Below are positions 1 through 8,848 of a stretch of 64,000 nucleotides of DNA, one piece after another. The DNA lies in the NCBI GenBank assembly GCA_000341795.1, contig AODO01000003.1, positions 1 through 64,000 of the forward strand, in the 5' to 3' direction. The notes beneath the pieces were generated by a model. It was not told where the DNA came from. It made no database searches and saw nothing but the letters and a program-made list of their open reading frames with translations. Every line of letters starts with the position of its first letter. The stretch's first letter is position 1. The stretch comes from Rhodococcus triatomae BKS 15-14 (lineage in GTDB: Bacteria > Actinomycetota > Actinomycetes > Mycobacteriales > Mycobacteriaceae). The position numbers and the translations under genes were made by a program.

Positions 1-1167
1 GGCGGTCAGGGCGCTGAAGCCGGCGGCGCAGAGCGCGAACGCGACCGAACAGATCGCGAAGGCGGTGCCCCCCAGCGTGGTGAGGCCGAGGATCGTGGTG
101 CCTGCGCCTGTGCCGATGTAGAGCACCGAGTTGTTCCACGACACGGCCGCTCCCCGACGCTCCGCCATCACCGTCGTCAGGTACACCTGCGCGGTTGCGA
201 AGAAGCCGGTGCCGGCGAAGAACGACAGCACGAACCCGGCCAGACACCCCTGCCACGTCGTCGCGGTGGTCGCCACGCCGAGCCCGACCGCCATCAGCAG
301 TCCCCAGCCGATTCCGAGCAGGCTGACGTGCCTGCCGGCCGATTGCCAGCGGTCGATGAACGGTCCCGCGACCAACGATCCGAGGAGCGACCCGAGTCCG
401 ACCAGCATGCCGACGAGGCCGAGCACACCGGTGCCGAAGTCGAACCGGGTGGCGAACAGGGCACCTGCGTACGCGTAGGTGCCCAGCCGCGCCGCCTGTA
501 CGAAGAAGTTCCCCGCCATGATGGTCCGAAACACCCCCACCCGCCACAGGCCGAACGACGACCGGAGCGCCGCGAGGGCGGGCGAGCGGCGCGGAGTCGC
601 GGTGTGCGACTCCCGGAGCCGGAGCGCGATCAGCGCACCCGCGACGATCAGCCCACCGGCGACGACCGCGAACGCCACCCGCCAACTGGAGGCCGCCGCT
701 GCGAAGGTCGCGAGAGGAACTCCGACGATCTGACCGCCGGCGTACGCGGCAGTGCCGCCGGCGATCGCGCGACCACGTTCGCGGGGTGCCGCCGTCTCCG
801 CGAGGTAGGCCCACATCGCCGGACCGACGAGCGCACCGCCGATCCCGCCGACGGCCCGCGCCGCCAGCAGCCAGCCGAGTCCGGGCGCGAGCGCGCACAG
901 CGCTTCTCCGACCGCGAACACACCGACGCCGGCGAGAATCACCCGCTTGCGCGGCAGGTGCTCGGTGAGTGCGCCGAGCAACGGGCTCGCCGCGGCGTAG
1001 GTCAGCCCGAACACGGTGACGACCCAGGCCGTCGCCCTGATCGACGTGTCGAAGTCGTCGGCGATCGTCGGAAGCAGCGGCGACGCGAGGAAGAGTTCGG
1101 CGCCCATCAGGAAGAAGACGGCCTGGACCAGTGCATGCTGCGCCCACGGCGTACGAACCTCGCTCAA
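1..1167 (-). CDS. MFS drug-efflux-type transporter (3' end cut by window edge)
   Basis: Inner-membrane major facilitator protein, probably a DHA1-type exporter. The visible 389 codons carry at least eleven hydrophobic segments and a motif-A-like loop (GALTEHLPRKRV) after the second segment. The start is a TTG at 1165-1167, chosen because GGAGG lies 7-8 bases upstream and translation then begins MSEVRTPWAQHALVQ straight into the first membrane helix. The stop codon lies left of base 1. It is divergent from a MarR gene, the usual arrangement for a MarR-controlled efflux pump. Substrate cannot be inferred. Confidence 0.85.
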   Translation of the reverse strand, partial: MSEVRTPWAQHALVQAVFFLMGAELFLASPLLPTIADDFDTSIRATAWVVTVFGLTYAAASPLLGALTEHLPRKRVILAGVGVFAVGEALCALAPGLGWLLAARAVGGIGGALVGPAMWAYLAETAAPRERGRAIAGGTAAYAGGQIVGVPLATFAAAASSWRVAFAVVAGGLIVAGALIALRLRESHTATPRRSPALAALRSSFGLWRVGVFRTIMAGNFFVQAARLGTYAYAGALFATRFDFGTGVLGLVGMLVGLGSLLGSLVAGPFIDRWQSAGRHVSLLGIGWGLLMAVGLGVATTATTWQGCLAGFVLSFFAGTGFFATAQVYLTTVMAERRGAAVSWNNSVLYIGTGAGTTILGLTTLGGTAFAICSVAFALCAAGFSALTA

Positions 1168-1172
1168 CTTCT

Positions 1173-1192
1173 TACCTCCGCAAAGGAAGGTA
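1173..1192. promoter_or_regulatory. Possible MarR operator in the divergent MFS/marR gap
   Basis: The 55-bp gap between the two divergent genes contains an imperfect inverted repeat, TACCT at 1173-1177 and AGGTA at 1188-1192. It overlaps the ribosome-binding site of the MFS gene. A bound MarR dimer there could repress both genes; this is inferred from position and symmetry only. Confidence 0.3.
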
Positions 1193-1222
1193 CCTGGGCC
1201 GCCGCATGGGATGATGGCGGGC

Positions 1223-1753
1223 ATGCCGTCACAACCGCTACCGCTCGACCCCATCGAGGAGGCCCACCGACAGTGGGAGTCTCACGGCTGGGGCGACGTC
1301 GCCGACGGCATGGCGGCAGTGACATCGGTGATGCGAGCGCAGCAGATCATGATCGCCCGCGTCGAGGAGGTCCTCAAACCGACCGGGCTGACCTTCTCCC
1401 GCTACGAACTGCTGGCCCTGCTCACCTTCACCCGGACCGGCGCACTGCCGATGGCGAAGGCCAGTGCCCGACTGCAGGTTCACCCGACCTCGGTGACGAA
1501 TGCGGTCGACCGTCTGGAGAAGGCCGGCCTGGTCCGACGTGTCCCCCACCCGAGCGACCGCCGCGCCACTCTCGTCGAAATCACCCAGGCGGGAAGGGAT
1601 CTGGCCGTCGAAGCCACCGAGCGCCTGAACAGCAAGGTTTTCGCCAACCCCGGGCTGCCCGCCGACAAGCTCGACACCCTGGTTCGCATCCTCGCGGAAC
1701 TGCGCCGGGACGCAGGCGACTTCGACACCGGTGACGCCCCCACCAAGTGGTGA
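1223..1753 (+). CDS. MarR-family transcriptional regulator
   Basis: A 176-residue winged-helix regulator. The helix-turn-helix lies around residues 75-105 (KASARLQVHPTSVTNAVDRL) and the wing carries the family signature around HPSDRRATLVEITQAGRDL. It is divergent from the MFS exporter and probably controls it in response to a small ligand. The start is uncertain: in-frame ATGs at 1211, 1214 and 1223 are all possible and none has a good ribosome-binding site; 1223 gives the most usual N-terminus. Confidence 0.88.
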   Translation: MPSQPLPLDPIEEAHRQWESHGWGDVADGMAAVTSVMRAQQIMIARVEEVLKPTGLTFSRYELLALLTFTRTGALPMAKASARLQVHPTSVTNAVDRLEKAGLVRRVPHPSDRRATLVEITQAGRDLAVEATERLNSKVFANPGLPADKLDTLVRILAELRRDAGDFDTGDAPTKW

Positions 1754-1887
1754 CCCCGCCGTCTCTGCGGACATAGGAGATCCCTAACGATCCGTACGGC
1801 GTCACGTCTTTGCCGACGGCAACGGTCCGGTGTTCGACTGGGGTGCGGGCGCGATGGCGCACCGTTCTCAGCGACGAGGAGCGTGAT

Positions 1888-3441
1888 GTGACCGGCCTGC
1901 ATCTTCCCGAACTAGTGCGCGCCCGCGCGGTCGACGCGCCGACGGCGCCGGCACTGAGCGACGGCGACCGAACCCTGACGAACGCGGACTTCGATGCGAG
2001 CACCAGCCTGCTCGCATCCGCGCTTGCATCCGTCGCCGCGCCGCAGGGCCGAGTCGGAGCGCTCCTCCGGATGGGCGTGGAGGGAGCCGAGACGTTCGTC
2101 GCCGCGACCAAGGCCGGACTGGTGTTCGTTCCACTGAACTGGCGCCTCAACCCCGACGAGGCAGCCGCCATCGCGGTCGACGCGGACCTCGACGTGCTGG
2201 TCACCGGCACCGAGTTCGCCGCCGCGGCGGTCGCGATCGCCGAAGCGCTTCCGACGCTCCGGGTGGTGGTCGTCGGGCCGGATCCCACCGCGGTGCCCGG
2301 AGCGTCGACGTGGGCCGAGTTCGTCGCTTCCGGCGACGGCGTCGATCCCGGGTACGGCTCCGACCTCGATGCCGAAGTACTGCAGCTGTACACCTCGGGG
2401 ACCACGGGTCGCCCGAAAGGCGTTGTGTCGACGCATCGCAACCTGCACAACGACCCGGAAGGGTTGTCGATCTACCACTTCGGCTCGGATTCGGTTGCGT
2501 TGGACGCGATGCCGCTGTTCCACATCGCCGGCGCAGGATTCCTGAGCACCTGCCTGTCGGCGGGAGTGCACACCGTTCTCCTGGGCGAGTTCTCGCCGTC
2601 CGTCGTCGCGACGCTGATCGAGCGACATCGAATCACCCACGCGTTCCTGGTCCCGACGACCATCGCCGCCCTTCTCGATCTTCCCGACCTGGCCGACCAC
2701 GACCTGTCCAGTCTGCAGGTCGTCGCCTACGGGTCGTCCCCCATCACGCCGGCACTGCTGCGGCGCGCCATCGATGTCCTCGAGTGCGGCTTCGTGCAGC
2801 GCTACGGGATGACGGAGACGACGGGGTCCGTGACCGCGCTGTCGGTCGAGGACCACGTCCCGACCGGTGACCGCGCCGTCCTGCTGCGCTCTGCGGGCCG
2901 GCCGATGCCGGGGGTCGAGATCGGGATCCGGGATCTCGTCACGGGTGAGCCCCTGCCTGCCGGGGAGACCGGCGAGATCGTGTGCCGGTCCCGCAACAAC
3001 GTGTCCGGCTACTGGCGACTCGGCGACGACGGACTGTTCACCGACGACGGCTTCCTGCGCACCGGAGATGCCGGACACCTCGACGAGAACGGCTACCTGT
3101 TCGTCACCGACCGAGTGAAGGACATGATCATCACGGGCGGTGAGAACGTGTACCCCGTCGAGGTCGAGTCGGTACTCGCCGAGCATCCCGCGGTCGCCGA
3201 GGTCGCGGTCGTCGGGATGCCCGACGCGCGCTGGGGCGAGTCGGTGACCGCGGTGGTGCGTCTGGTCGACGCCGAGAACGCCCCGACGGAAGCCGAACTC
3301 GTCGCGTTCACGACGGCGCGGCTGGCGTCGTTCAAGAAGCCGCGGCGCATCCACTTCGTCACAGATCTGCCCCGCAACGCGAGCGGAAAGGTGCTCAAGA
3401 AGTCGCTCCGCGAAACCCTCGGGGCCGGGAGCGGTTCGTGA
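1888..3441 (+). CDS. AMP-dependent acyl-CoA synthetase/ligase
   Basis: A 517-residue ANL-superfamily enzyme that activates a carboxylic acid to acyl-CoA via an acyl-adenylate. The phosphate-binding motif YTSGTTGRPKG is at about residues 168-178, the hinge region carries GFLRTGDAG and KDMIITGGENVYP, and the catalytic lysine of NASGKVLKK is near residue 501. The GTG start at 1888 is preferred because GAGGAGC lies just upstream; an in-frame start at 1810 would add an atypical Arg-rich tail. It overlaps the next gene by 4 bp, so the acid activated here probably feeds the MBL hydrolase and enoyl-CoA hydratase. The exact substrate is unknown. Confidence 0.9.
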   Translation: MTGLHLPELVRARAVDAPTAPALSDGDRTLTNADFDASTSLLASALASVAAPQGRVGALLRMGVEGAETFVAATKAGLVFVPLNWRLNPDEAAAIAVDADLDVLVTGTEFAAAAVAIAEALPTLRVVVVGPDPTAVPGASTWAEFVASGDGVDPGYGSDLDAEVLQLYTSGTTGRPKGVVSTHRNLHNDPEGLSIYHFGSDSVALDAMPLFHIAGAGFLSTCLSAGVHTVLLGEFSPSVVATLIERHRITHAFLVPTTIAALLDLPDLADHDLSSLQVVAYGSSPITPALLRRAIDVLECGFVQRYGMTETTGSVTALSVEDHVPTGDRAVLLRSAGRPMPGVEIGIRDLVTGEPLPAGETGEIVCRSRNNVSGYWRLGDDGLFTDDGFLRTGDAGHLDENGYLFVTDRVKDMIITGGENVYPVEVESVLAEHPAVAEVAVVGMPDARWGESVTAVVRLVDAENAPTEAELVAFTTARLASFKKPRRIHFVTDLPRNASGKVLKKSLRETLGAGSGS

Positions 3442-4487
3442 CCGCCGCCGCGGCCGTGGTCGGCACGGCGCAGCGGGAGGCGTGGCTGCGCGGCATCCTC
3501 CCCCCGGTTGAACAGGTGCGCCCCGGACTGTGGTCGATTCCTGTGCCGATGCCGCGAAACCCGTTGCGCTACGTGCTCGTCTACGCACTCGCCCTCGACG
3601 AGGGCTTGGCACTGATCGACGTCGGGTGGGACGCCGAGGAATCGTGGCAGGCTCTCGTCGACGGCATTCGGGCGACCGGGCACGACATCACCGAGGTGCG
3701 GTACGCGGCGATCACGCACCTGCATCCGGATCACTTCGGACTCGCACCGCGACTGCGTGCGGTGAGTGGCGCGACGCTCGCGATGCACGCCGCGGACGCG
3801 ACACTTCTCGGACACCACACGCCGGCCGACCGCGCCGACACCGAGGACCTGTGGGCGCGGCAGCTGACGCGCCTCGGCGCACCGCGTCCGGTGATCGACG
3901 CCGACCCGGTCGACCTGGTGCGGTTCGGTCCGGGCGAGTCGGTGGACGTCGTTCTCCGGGACGGCGACACACTGGACCTGCCGGGATGGAACCTGCGGGC
4001 ACTGTGGACCCCGGGCCACACCGCCGGACACCTGTGCTTCGTCGACGACACCGCGGGAGTGTTGCTCAGCGGCGACCACATGCTGCCGCGGATCAGCCCG
4101 AACATCTCCACGGTGCCCGGCGAGCTGGAGCATCCGCTGCACCGCTACCTGCTGTCACTGGCCGCGACGGCGACCCTGCCGGACCACGAGGTTCTTCCCG
4201 CGCACGAGTACCGGTTCAGCGGTCTCGCGGACCGGGCCCGCGGCCTGCTCGGACACCACGAGGAGCGGTTCGCGGAGATCGTGGCCGACGTGCGCGCGTA
4301 CCCGGAGTCGACCGCGTGGGAGATCACCGCCCGGATCACCTGGTCGAGGCCCTTCGAGGAGATGCGTCCGCGACTGCACCGGCTGGCGGTCCGCGAGACC
4401 GACGCCCACCTGCTCGTCCTCGCCGATCGCGGCGAGGTGCGCTCGACCGGCGGTCATCCCGACCGCTGGGTACCGACCACCGCCTGA
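3438..4487 (+). CDS. MBL-fold metallo-hydrolase
   Basis: A 349-residue metallo-beta-lactamase-fold hydrolase. The dinuclear-metal motif HLHPDH is at residues 94-99, with further ligands in GHTAGHLCFVDD and LLSGDHMLPR. Its long helical C-terminal region resembles the glyoxalase-II/thioesterase-like branch seen in actinobacterial acyl-CoA clusters. It starts with GTG overlapping the synthetase stop (GTGA), so it is translationally coupled. Given the neighbours, a thioester or lactone is a plausible substrate; this is inference. Confidence 0.85.
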   Translation: MTAAAAVVGTAQREAWLRGILPPVEQVRPGLWSIPVPMPRNPLRYVLVYALALDEGLALIDVGWDAEESWQALVDGIRATGHDITEVRYAAITHLHPDHFGLAPRLRAVSGATLAMHAADATLLGHHTPADRADTEDLWARQLTRLGAPRPVIDADPVDLVRFGPGESVDVVLRDGDTLDLPGWNLRALWTPGHTAGHLCFVDDTAGVLLSGDHMLPRISPNISTVPGELEHPLHRYLLSLAATATLPDHEVLPAHEYRFSGLADRARGLLGHHEERFAEIVADVRAYPESTAWEITARITWSRPFEEMRPRLHRLAVRETDAHLLVLADRGEVRSTGGHPDRWVPTTA

Positions 4488-4508
4488 CCCGCACCGGGAG
4501 AACACCAC

Positions 4509-5270
4509 ATGAGCACCCTCCTCACCGAATTCGCCGACGGGGTAGCCGTCTTCACGCTGAACCGTCCGGAAGCCAAGAACGCGATGGACCTGGAGACCGC
4601 GAAGGCCCTCGCCGCCGCGCTCGACGAGTTCGAGGCCCGTCCGGATCTGACGATCGGGATCCTCACCGGCGCGGGCGGCACGTTCTGCGCAGGCATGGAC
4701 CTGAAGGCCTTCAGCCGCGGCGAACGCCCGTCGCTTCCGGGACGTGGCTTCGGCGGACTGACCGAGGCACCGCCGACGAAGCCGCTGATCGCGGCGGTCG
4801 AGGGCTGGGCGTTGGCCGGCGGCTGCGAACTGGCGCTGGCATCCGACCTGATCGTCGCGTCGAGAGAGGCGAAGTTCGGGCTTCCCGAGGTGAAGCGTGG
4901 GCTCGCGGCCGCGGCGGGTGGACTGTTGCGGCTGCCGAAGATCCTGCCCTATCCGCTCGCGATGGAGATCGCCATCACCGGCGACCCGTTCAGCGCCGAG
5001 GTTGCCCACCGCCACGGCCTGGTCAATCGGTTGACCGAACCGGGCGAGGCCCTGGCGGAGGCGCGCGAACTCGCCGCTCGTGTCGCCGCGAACGGCCCGA
5101 TGGCGGTGCGTGCCACCAAACAGGTCGTCTCGATGGCCGTGTCGTACACCAATCCCGAGGCGTTCGCCGCGCAGCGCAGGTTCATCGATCCCGTCTTCGC
5201 GTCCGCGGATGCGCAGGAGGGCGCCAGGGCTTTCGCGGAGAAGAGGGCGCCGGTCTGGCGCGGCGAGTGA
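4509..5270 (+). CDS. Enoyl-CoA hydratase/isomerase (crotonase fold)
   Basis: A 253-residue crotonase-family protein with the oxyanion-hole segment GAGGTFCAGMDLKAF, the CoA-binding region GWALAGGCELALASD and the catalytic-glutamate segment FGLPEVKRGL. It is third in the operon, 21 bp after the MBL gene. It probably hydrates or isomerises an enoyl-CoA made from the acid activated by the upstream synthetase. Length and motifs are normal for the family. Confidence 0.9.
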   Translation: MSTLLTEFADGVAVFTLNRPEAKNAMDLETAKALAAALDEFEARPDLTIGILTGAGGTFCAGMDLKAFSRGERPSLPGRGFGGLTEAPPTKPLIAAVEGWALAGGCELALASDLIVASREAKFGLPEVKRGLAAAAGGLLRLPKILPYPLAMEIAITGDPFSAEVAHRHGLVNRLTEPGEALAEARELAARVAANGPMAVRATKQVVSMAVSYTNPEAFAAQRRFIDPVFASADAQEGARAFAEKRAPVWRGE

Positions 5271-5311
5271 ACCTGGCGGGACGCGGCTCCGTCCGACCGT
5301 AGACTGGAGGG

Positions 5312-6187
5312 GTGGATCTGCACCTCGTGACCTATTTCGTCGCCGTCGTCGATCATGGCGGCATCACGAAGGCCGCTCGGTCCCTCTACATTTCGCAGCC
5401 GTCGCTGTCCCAGGCGATCCGCACCCTCGAGAGGCGGTTGGGCGTGGAGCTGTTCGACCGCTCCGGCCGCCGCCTGGAGCTCACGGAGGACGGCAGGCGT
5501 CTCGACACCGCCGCCCGCCGCATCCTCGCCGACGTGGCGCGGGCGAAGGCGAAGGTCTCAGCGGTCCGCGAGCTGGAGTCGGGGCGCGTCGATCTGGTGA
5601 CGTACTCCGCGTTCTCCCTCGACCCGCTGGTCGATCTGATCCGGCGGTTCCGCCTGCGGCACCCGCGGATTCTGGTGAACGTGGTCGCCGCGGACGGCCC
5701 CGCCGGCGTCCACACCGCCCTCCGGCGCGGCGAGGCCGAGGTGGCGGTGACCGACCTCTCCGTCGAGTATCCGGGAATGGTGACGATCCCTCTCGCCGAA
5801 CAGGATCTTGCCCTCGCGATGCATCGCAGCCTGGCCGAGGACCTCCCGAATCCGCTTCCGCGCGAACGTGTTCGGGAAGTCCCCCTGGTCGTCGACATGA
5901 GCGACAGATCGTCCGCGGTCCGGGTCGGGACACTCGTCGGGGAGGGCGCCGACAATGTCGTCGTCGACTGCGCACATCCGATCGCGGCGTGGGAGCTGAT
6001 GCTGCGAGGCACCGGCGCGACCTTCGCGTCGAGCCGGGTGCCGAACCGCTGGCCCGCCGAGGTGGTGCTCCGCACCTTCGATCCGCCCCTGACCCGCCCG
6101 ATCGGACTGGTTCTGCGCTCCGGTGAGCCGTCGCCCGCGGCGGCGGCGTTCGTCACCTCGTCGACTGCCGCGCCGGTGGAGGTGTAG
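5312..6187 (+). CDS. LysR-family transcriptional regulator (first of a tandem pair)
   Basis: A 291-residue LysR regulator. The N-terminal helix-turn-helix is at about residues 17-37 (GITKAARSLYISQPSLSQAI), followed by the conserved ERRLGVELFDR segment and a periplasmic-binding-protein-like effector domain. The start is GTG. It follows the enoyl-CoA hydratase by 41 bp on the same strand and lies 2 bp before a second LysR gene, so the two are probably co-transcribed. The likely targets are the adjacent acyl-CoA genes. Confidence 0.9.
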   Translation: MDLHLVTYFVAVVDHGGITKAARSLYISQPSLSQAIRTLERRLGVELFDRSGRRLELTEDGRRLDTAARRILADVARAKAKVSAVRELESGRVDLVTYSAFSLDPLVDLIRRFRLRHPRILVNVVAADGPAGVHTALRRGEAEVAVTDLSVEYPGMVTIPLAEQDLALAMHRSLAEDLPNPLPRERVREVPLVVDMSDRSSAVRVGTLVGEGADNVVVDCAHPIAAWELMLRGTGATFASSRVPNRWPAEVVLRTFDPPLTRPIGLVLRSGEPSPAAAAFVTSSTAAPVEV

Positions 6188-6189
6188 AC

Positions 6190-7083
6190 ATGGATTTCCG
6201 CCAGATCGAGTACTTCCTCGCCGTCGTGGAACAGGACGGCATCAACGGCGCCGCGGCGGCCCTCGGAGTTGCGCAGCCAACTGTCTCGCAGTCGCTGCGC
6301 GGCCTCGAGCGCGAGCTCGGTGTGCAGTTGTTCCATCGGATCGGCCGGGGCATGGTCCTCACCGCCGCGGGACGCAGCCTCGTCGGCCCGAGCAGGCAGG
6401 TGCTGCGGGACGTGACCGCGGCCCGGGACATGCTCACCGGCGGGTCCGCCGAGCTGGCGGGCCGACTCGACGTGATGGCGTTCCCCGCCCTCGCCACCGG
6501 CATCGTCGTCGACCTGGTGGCCCGCTTCCGCACCGCGCACCCGCGCGTCACCGTCCAGCTGTCCGAACTGCGCGACGAATCCGCCTCGGCGACGGTGATC
6601 CGGGACGGGCACTGTGAGTTCGTGGTGGCCCACCTCCCCGTCGACGGCCAGGACAGTCTGGAGGTACTCGAGCTCGGGGAGCAGGAGTACTGGCTGGTCT
6701 ATCCCGAGGGAACGGATCTTCCCGATGGACCACTGAAACTCTCGGAGCTACCGGACATTCCGATGGTGTTCGTCCCGCGCGGCGGCTCACTCGGCGACAC
6801 GATCGAAGAGGCGATCCATGACGCCGGTTCCCGCCCGCCGCTGGCGGTGATCATCGAGCACCGCGAAGCCCGGCTCCCCCTGGTGCTGTCGGGTGTCGGC
6901 GGGTCCCTGATGGAACGCTCGGTTGCCGAGTCGGTGCAGGACCGGGCGGTGGTGCGGCGCTGCGACCCCAGCCTCTCTCAGGCGTTCGGGCTCGTCTGCG
7001 ACGCGGAGACCCTCTCTCCCGTCGGCCGGGCGTTCGTCGACTTCGTCCGAACGTCGCTCTCCGACAAGGGCTCCGAGACCTGA
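6190..7083 (+). CDS. LysR-family transcriptional regulator (second of a tandem pair)
   Basis: A 297-residue LysR protein paralogous to the one just upstream, with its helix-turn-helix at residues 18-37 (NGAAAALGVAQPTVSQSLRG) and a typical effector-binding domain. It begins 2 bp after the upstream stop codon. The neighbouring ligase, thiolase and MFS genes on the opposite strand are also candidate targets. Confidence 0.9.
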   Translation: MDFRQIEYFLAVVEQDGINGAAAALGVAQPTVSQSLRGLERELGVQLFHRIGRGMVLTAAGRSLVGPSRQVLRDVTAARDMLTGGSAELAGRLDVMAFPALATGIVVDLVARFRTAHPRVTVQLSELRDESASATVIRDGHCEFVVAHLPVDGQDSLEVLELGEQEYWLVYPEGTDLPDGPLKLSELPDIPMVFVPRGGSLGDTIEEAIHDAGSRPPLAVIIEHREARLPLVLSGVGGSLMERSVAESVQDRAVVRRCDPSLSQAFGLVCDAETLSPVGRAFVDFVRTSLSDKGSET

Positions 7084-7088
7084 CCGGA

Positions 7089-7118
7089 GTCGGTGCGCGG
7101 CACGCGCCGGGCACCGAC
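7089..7118. terminator. Hairpin between convergent lysR and ligase genes
   Basis: GTCGGTGC at 7089-7096 pairs with GCACCGAC at 7111-7118 in the 46-bp gap between convergent genes. There is no T tract, so it may be a weak, bidirectional terminator or mRNA-end stabiliser. Confidence 0.45.
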
Positions 7119-7129
7119 CCTCCCCGGGG

Positions 7130-8794
7130 TCAGCGGCCGGCCGGCTCCTGCAGGCGCGTTCGCAGATCGGTCTTCAGCACCTTGCCCGCCGCCGACACCG
7201 GCAACGCGTCGATCACGACGACCTCACGAATCTTCTTGTAGGGAAGCACCTGCTCGGCCACGAACGCCATCAGTTCGGCCTCGTCCACCGTGGTGCCGGG
7301 CACGGCGACGACGAACGCGATCGGCTCCTCGCCGACCGCGCCTGCATCGCGGCCGACCACAGCCGCTGTCGACACCGCCGGATGGGACACCAAGATGTCC
7401 TCGAGCTCCCTCGGATACACGTTGTAGCCCTTGTAGATCAGCATGTCCTTGGCGCGATCGCAGATGAAGACGTACCCGTCCTCGTCCTTGAAGGCGATGT
7501 CGCCGGTGTCGAGCCAACCGTCCACGAACTGCTGTGCGGTGATCTCGGGATGGCCGAGGTATCCGCCCGTGACCTGCGGTCCCCGGACCCAGAGCTGGCC
7601 GCGCTCACCCGCACCCAGCACGGTCGTCGGATCGTCCTGCGCACGGATCTGCACCTCGGTGTCGAAGATCGGGATGCCGACCGCGCCGAGGCGGTACTCC
7701 GCGCCGACGACCAACGGCGCAGCGGTGACGACGCAGGTGGCCTCGGTCAGGCCGTACCCCTCGGTGACCTTCGCGTTGGGGAAGGCCGCGCCGAGCGCCT
7801 CCAGTGTGGGACGGTCGATGGGAGCGGCGCCGGACGCCACCACCCGGACGGACCCGGTGTCACGGATCGCGGCGTCGGGGTGGGTCGCCAGGGCGTGCCA
7901 CATCGCGGGACTGCCCGTCACGTAGCTGGCGCGGTACCGTTCGATCAGTTCGAGCATCCGGGCCGGATCGAAGCGTCCCGCCATCACCTGGGTGACGCCG
8001 CACAGCAGCAGGAACGACGCGTTGATCAGTGCGTGTGCGTGGAACAGCGGCGACACGACGACGGTGCTGCCGGTGCCGGGCTGCACACCGTAGACGTCCA
8101 GATCGGGGATCGGTTGCAGCCGAACCAGTCCGCCCTCGGTTTCCGCCACCGCGTGCCCCGCGCGCCAGGCGCACATCTGGGTGACGTTGGCGACCACGTT
8201 GCGGTGCAGCACCCGAACGCCCTTCGAGACACCGGTGGTGCCCCCGGTGAAGGCGACGTGCGCGACGTCGTCGCCGCCGACCGCCGCCGGTACGAACTCG
8301 GTCGGACGGCCCCGGAGGAACTGGTCGAAGCCGTACTCCCCGCTGTCGGCCCCCTCACCGTCGCCGCCGATCACGACGACGGTGCGGACGGTCGTACCGG
8401 TCGCGGCACGGCGCAACGTGTCCAACTGGGCCGGCTGGGTGACCGCGACGGCCGACGCGGTCTCGTCGATCTGCCTGCGCAGCCCCGGCTCCGGCTGCAG
8501 CGGGTTGACGAGGGTCACGGTGGCTCCGGCGCGCAGCGATCCGTAGTACGCGACGAAGAAGTCGATGCAGTTGCCCAGGTGCAGCAGCACCACGTCGCCC
8601 GCCGTGACGCCGGCGGCGACGAGCGCACCGGCGAACTGGGCGGAGCGTTCGTCGAGCGCGCGATACGAGAGGGTCTGCTCACCGTCGACGACGGCGGCGC
8701 GGTCGGCGTACGCCGCGGCCATGCTCGGTGCCCACACCGCCATCGAGACCCGCGGGTAGGTCAGGCGGTGTGCGGCGAAGGTGTTCGCGTCCAT
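7130..8794 (-). CDS. Class I adenylate-forming acyl-CoA ligase
   Basis: A 554-residue ANL-superfamily ligase with the ATP-binding motif FTGGTTGVSKG near residue 180, the hinge segment GWLDTGDIAFKDEDGYVFICDR, and the KDMLIYKGYNVYPREL and catalytic SAAGKVLK motifs near the C-terminus. The Tyr-Lys-Gly-Tyr-Asn variant resembles long-chain and aryl-acid ligases. The ATG at 8794 is preferred, with AAGGA about 11 bases upstream; an in-frame GTG at 8818 is possible. It lies downstream of the thiolase on the same strand, suggesting a degradation pathway that ends in thiolysis. Substrate is not identifiable. Confidence 0.9.
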   Translation of the reverse strand: MDANTFAAHRLTYPRVSMAVWAPSMAAAYADRAAVVDGEQTLSYRALDERSAQFAGALVAAGVTAGDVVLLHLGNCIDFFVAYYGSLRAGATVTLVNPLQPEPGLRRQIDETASAVAVTQPAQLDTLRRAATGTTVRTVVVIGGDGEGADSGEYGFDQFLRGRPTEFVPAAVGGDDVAHVAFTGGTTGVSKGVRVLHRNVVANVTQMCAWRAGHAVAETEGGLVRLQPIPDLDVYGVQPGTGSTVVVSPLFHAHALINASFLLLCGVTQVMAGRFDPARMLELIERYRASYVTGSPAMWHALATHPDAAIRDTGSVRVVASGAAPIDRPTLEALGAAFPNAKVTEGYGLTEATCVVTAAPLVVGAEYRLGAVGIPIFDTEVQIRAQDDPTTVLGAGERGQLWVRGPQVTGGYLGHPEITAQQFVDGWLDTGDIAFKDEDGYVFICDRAKDMLIYKGYNVYPRELEDILVSHPAVSTAAVVGRDAGAVGEEPIAFVVAVPGTTVDEAELMAFVAEQVLPYKKIREVVVIDALPVSAAGKVLKTDLRTRLQEPAGR

Positions 8795-8848
8795 GATTGT
8801 CTCGTTCCTTGTGTTCACGAAATCGGTGTCGCCCTTCGGAGGCGGCGG

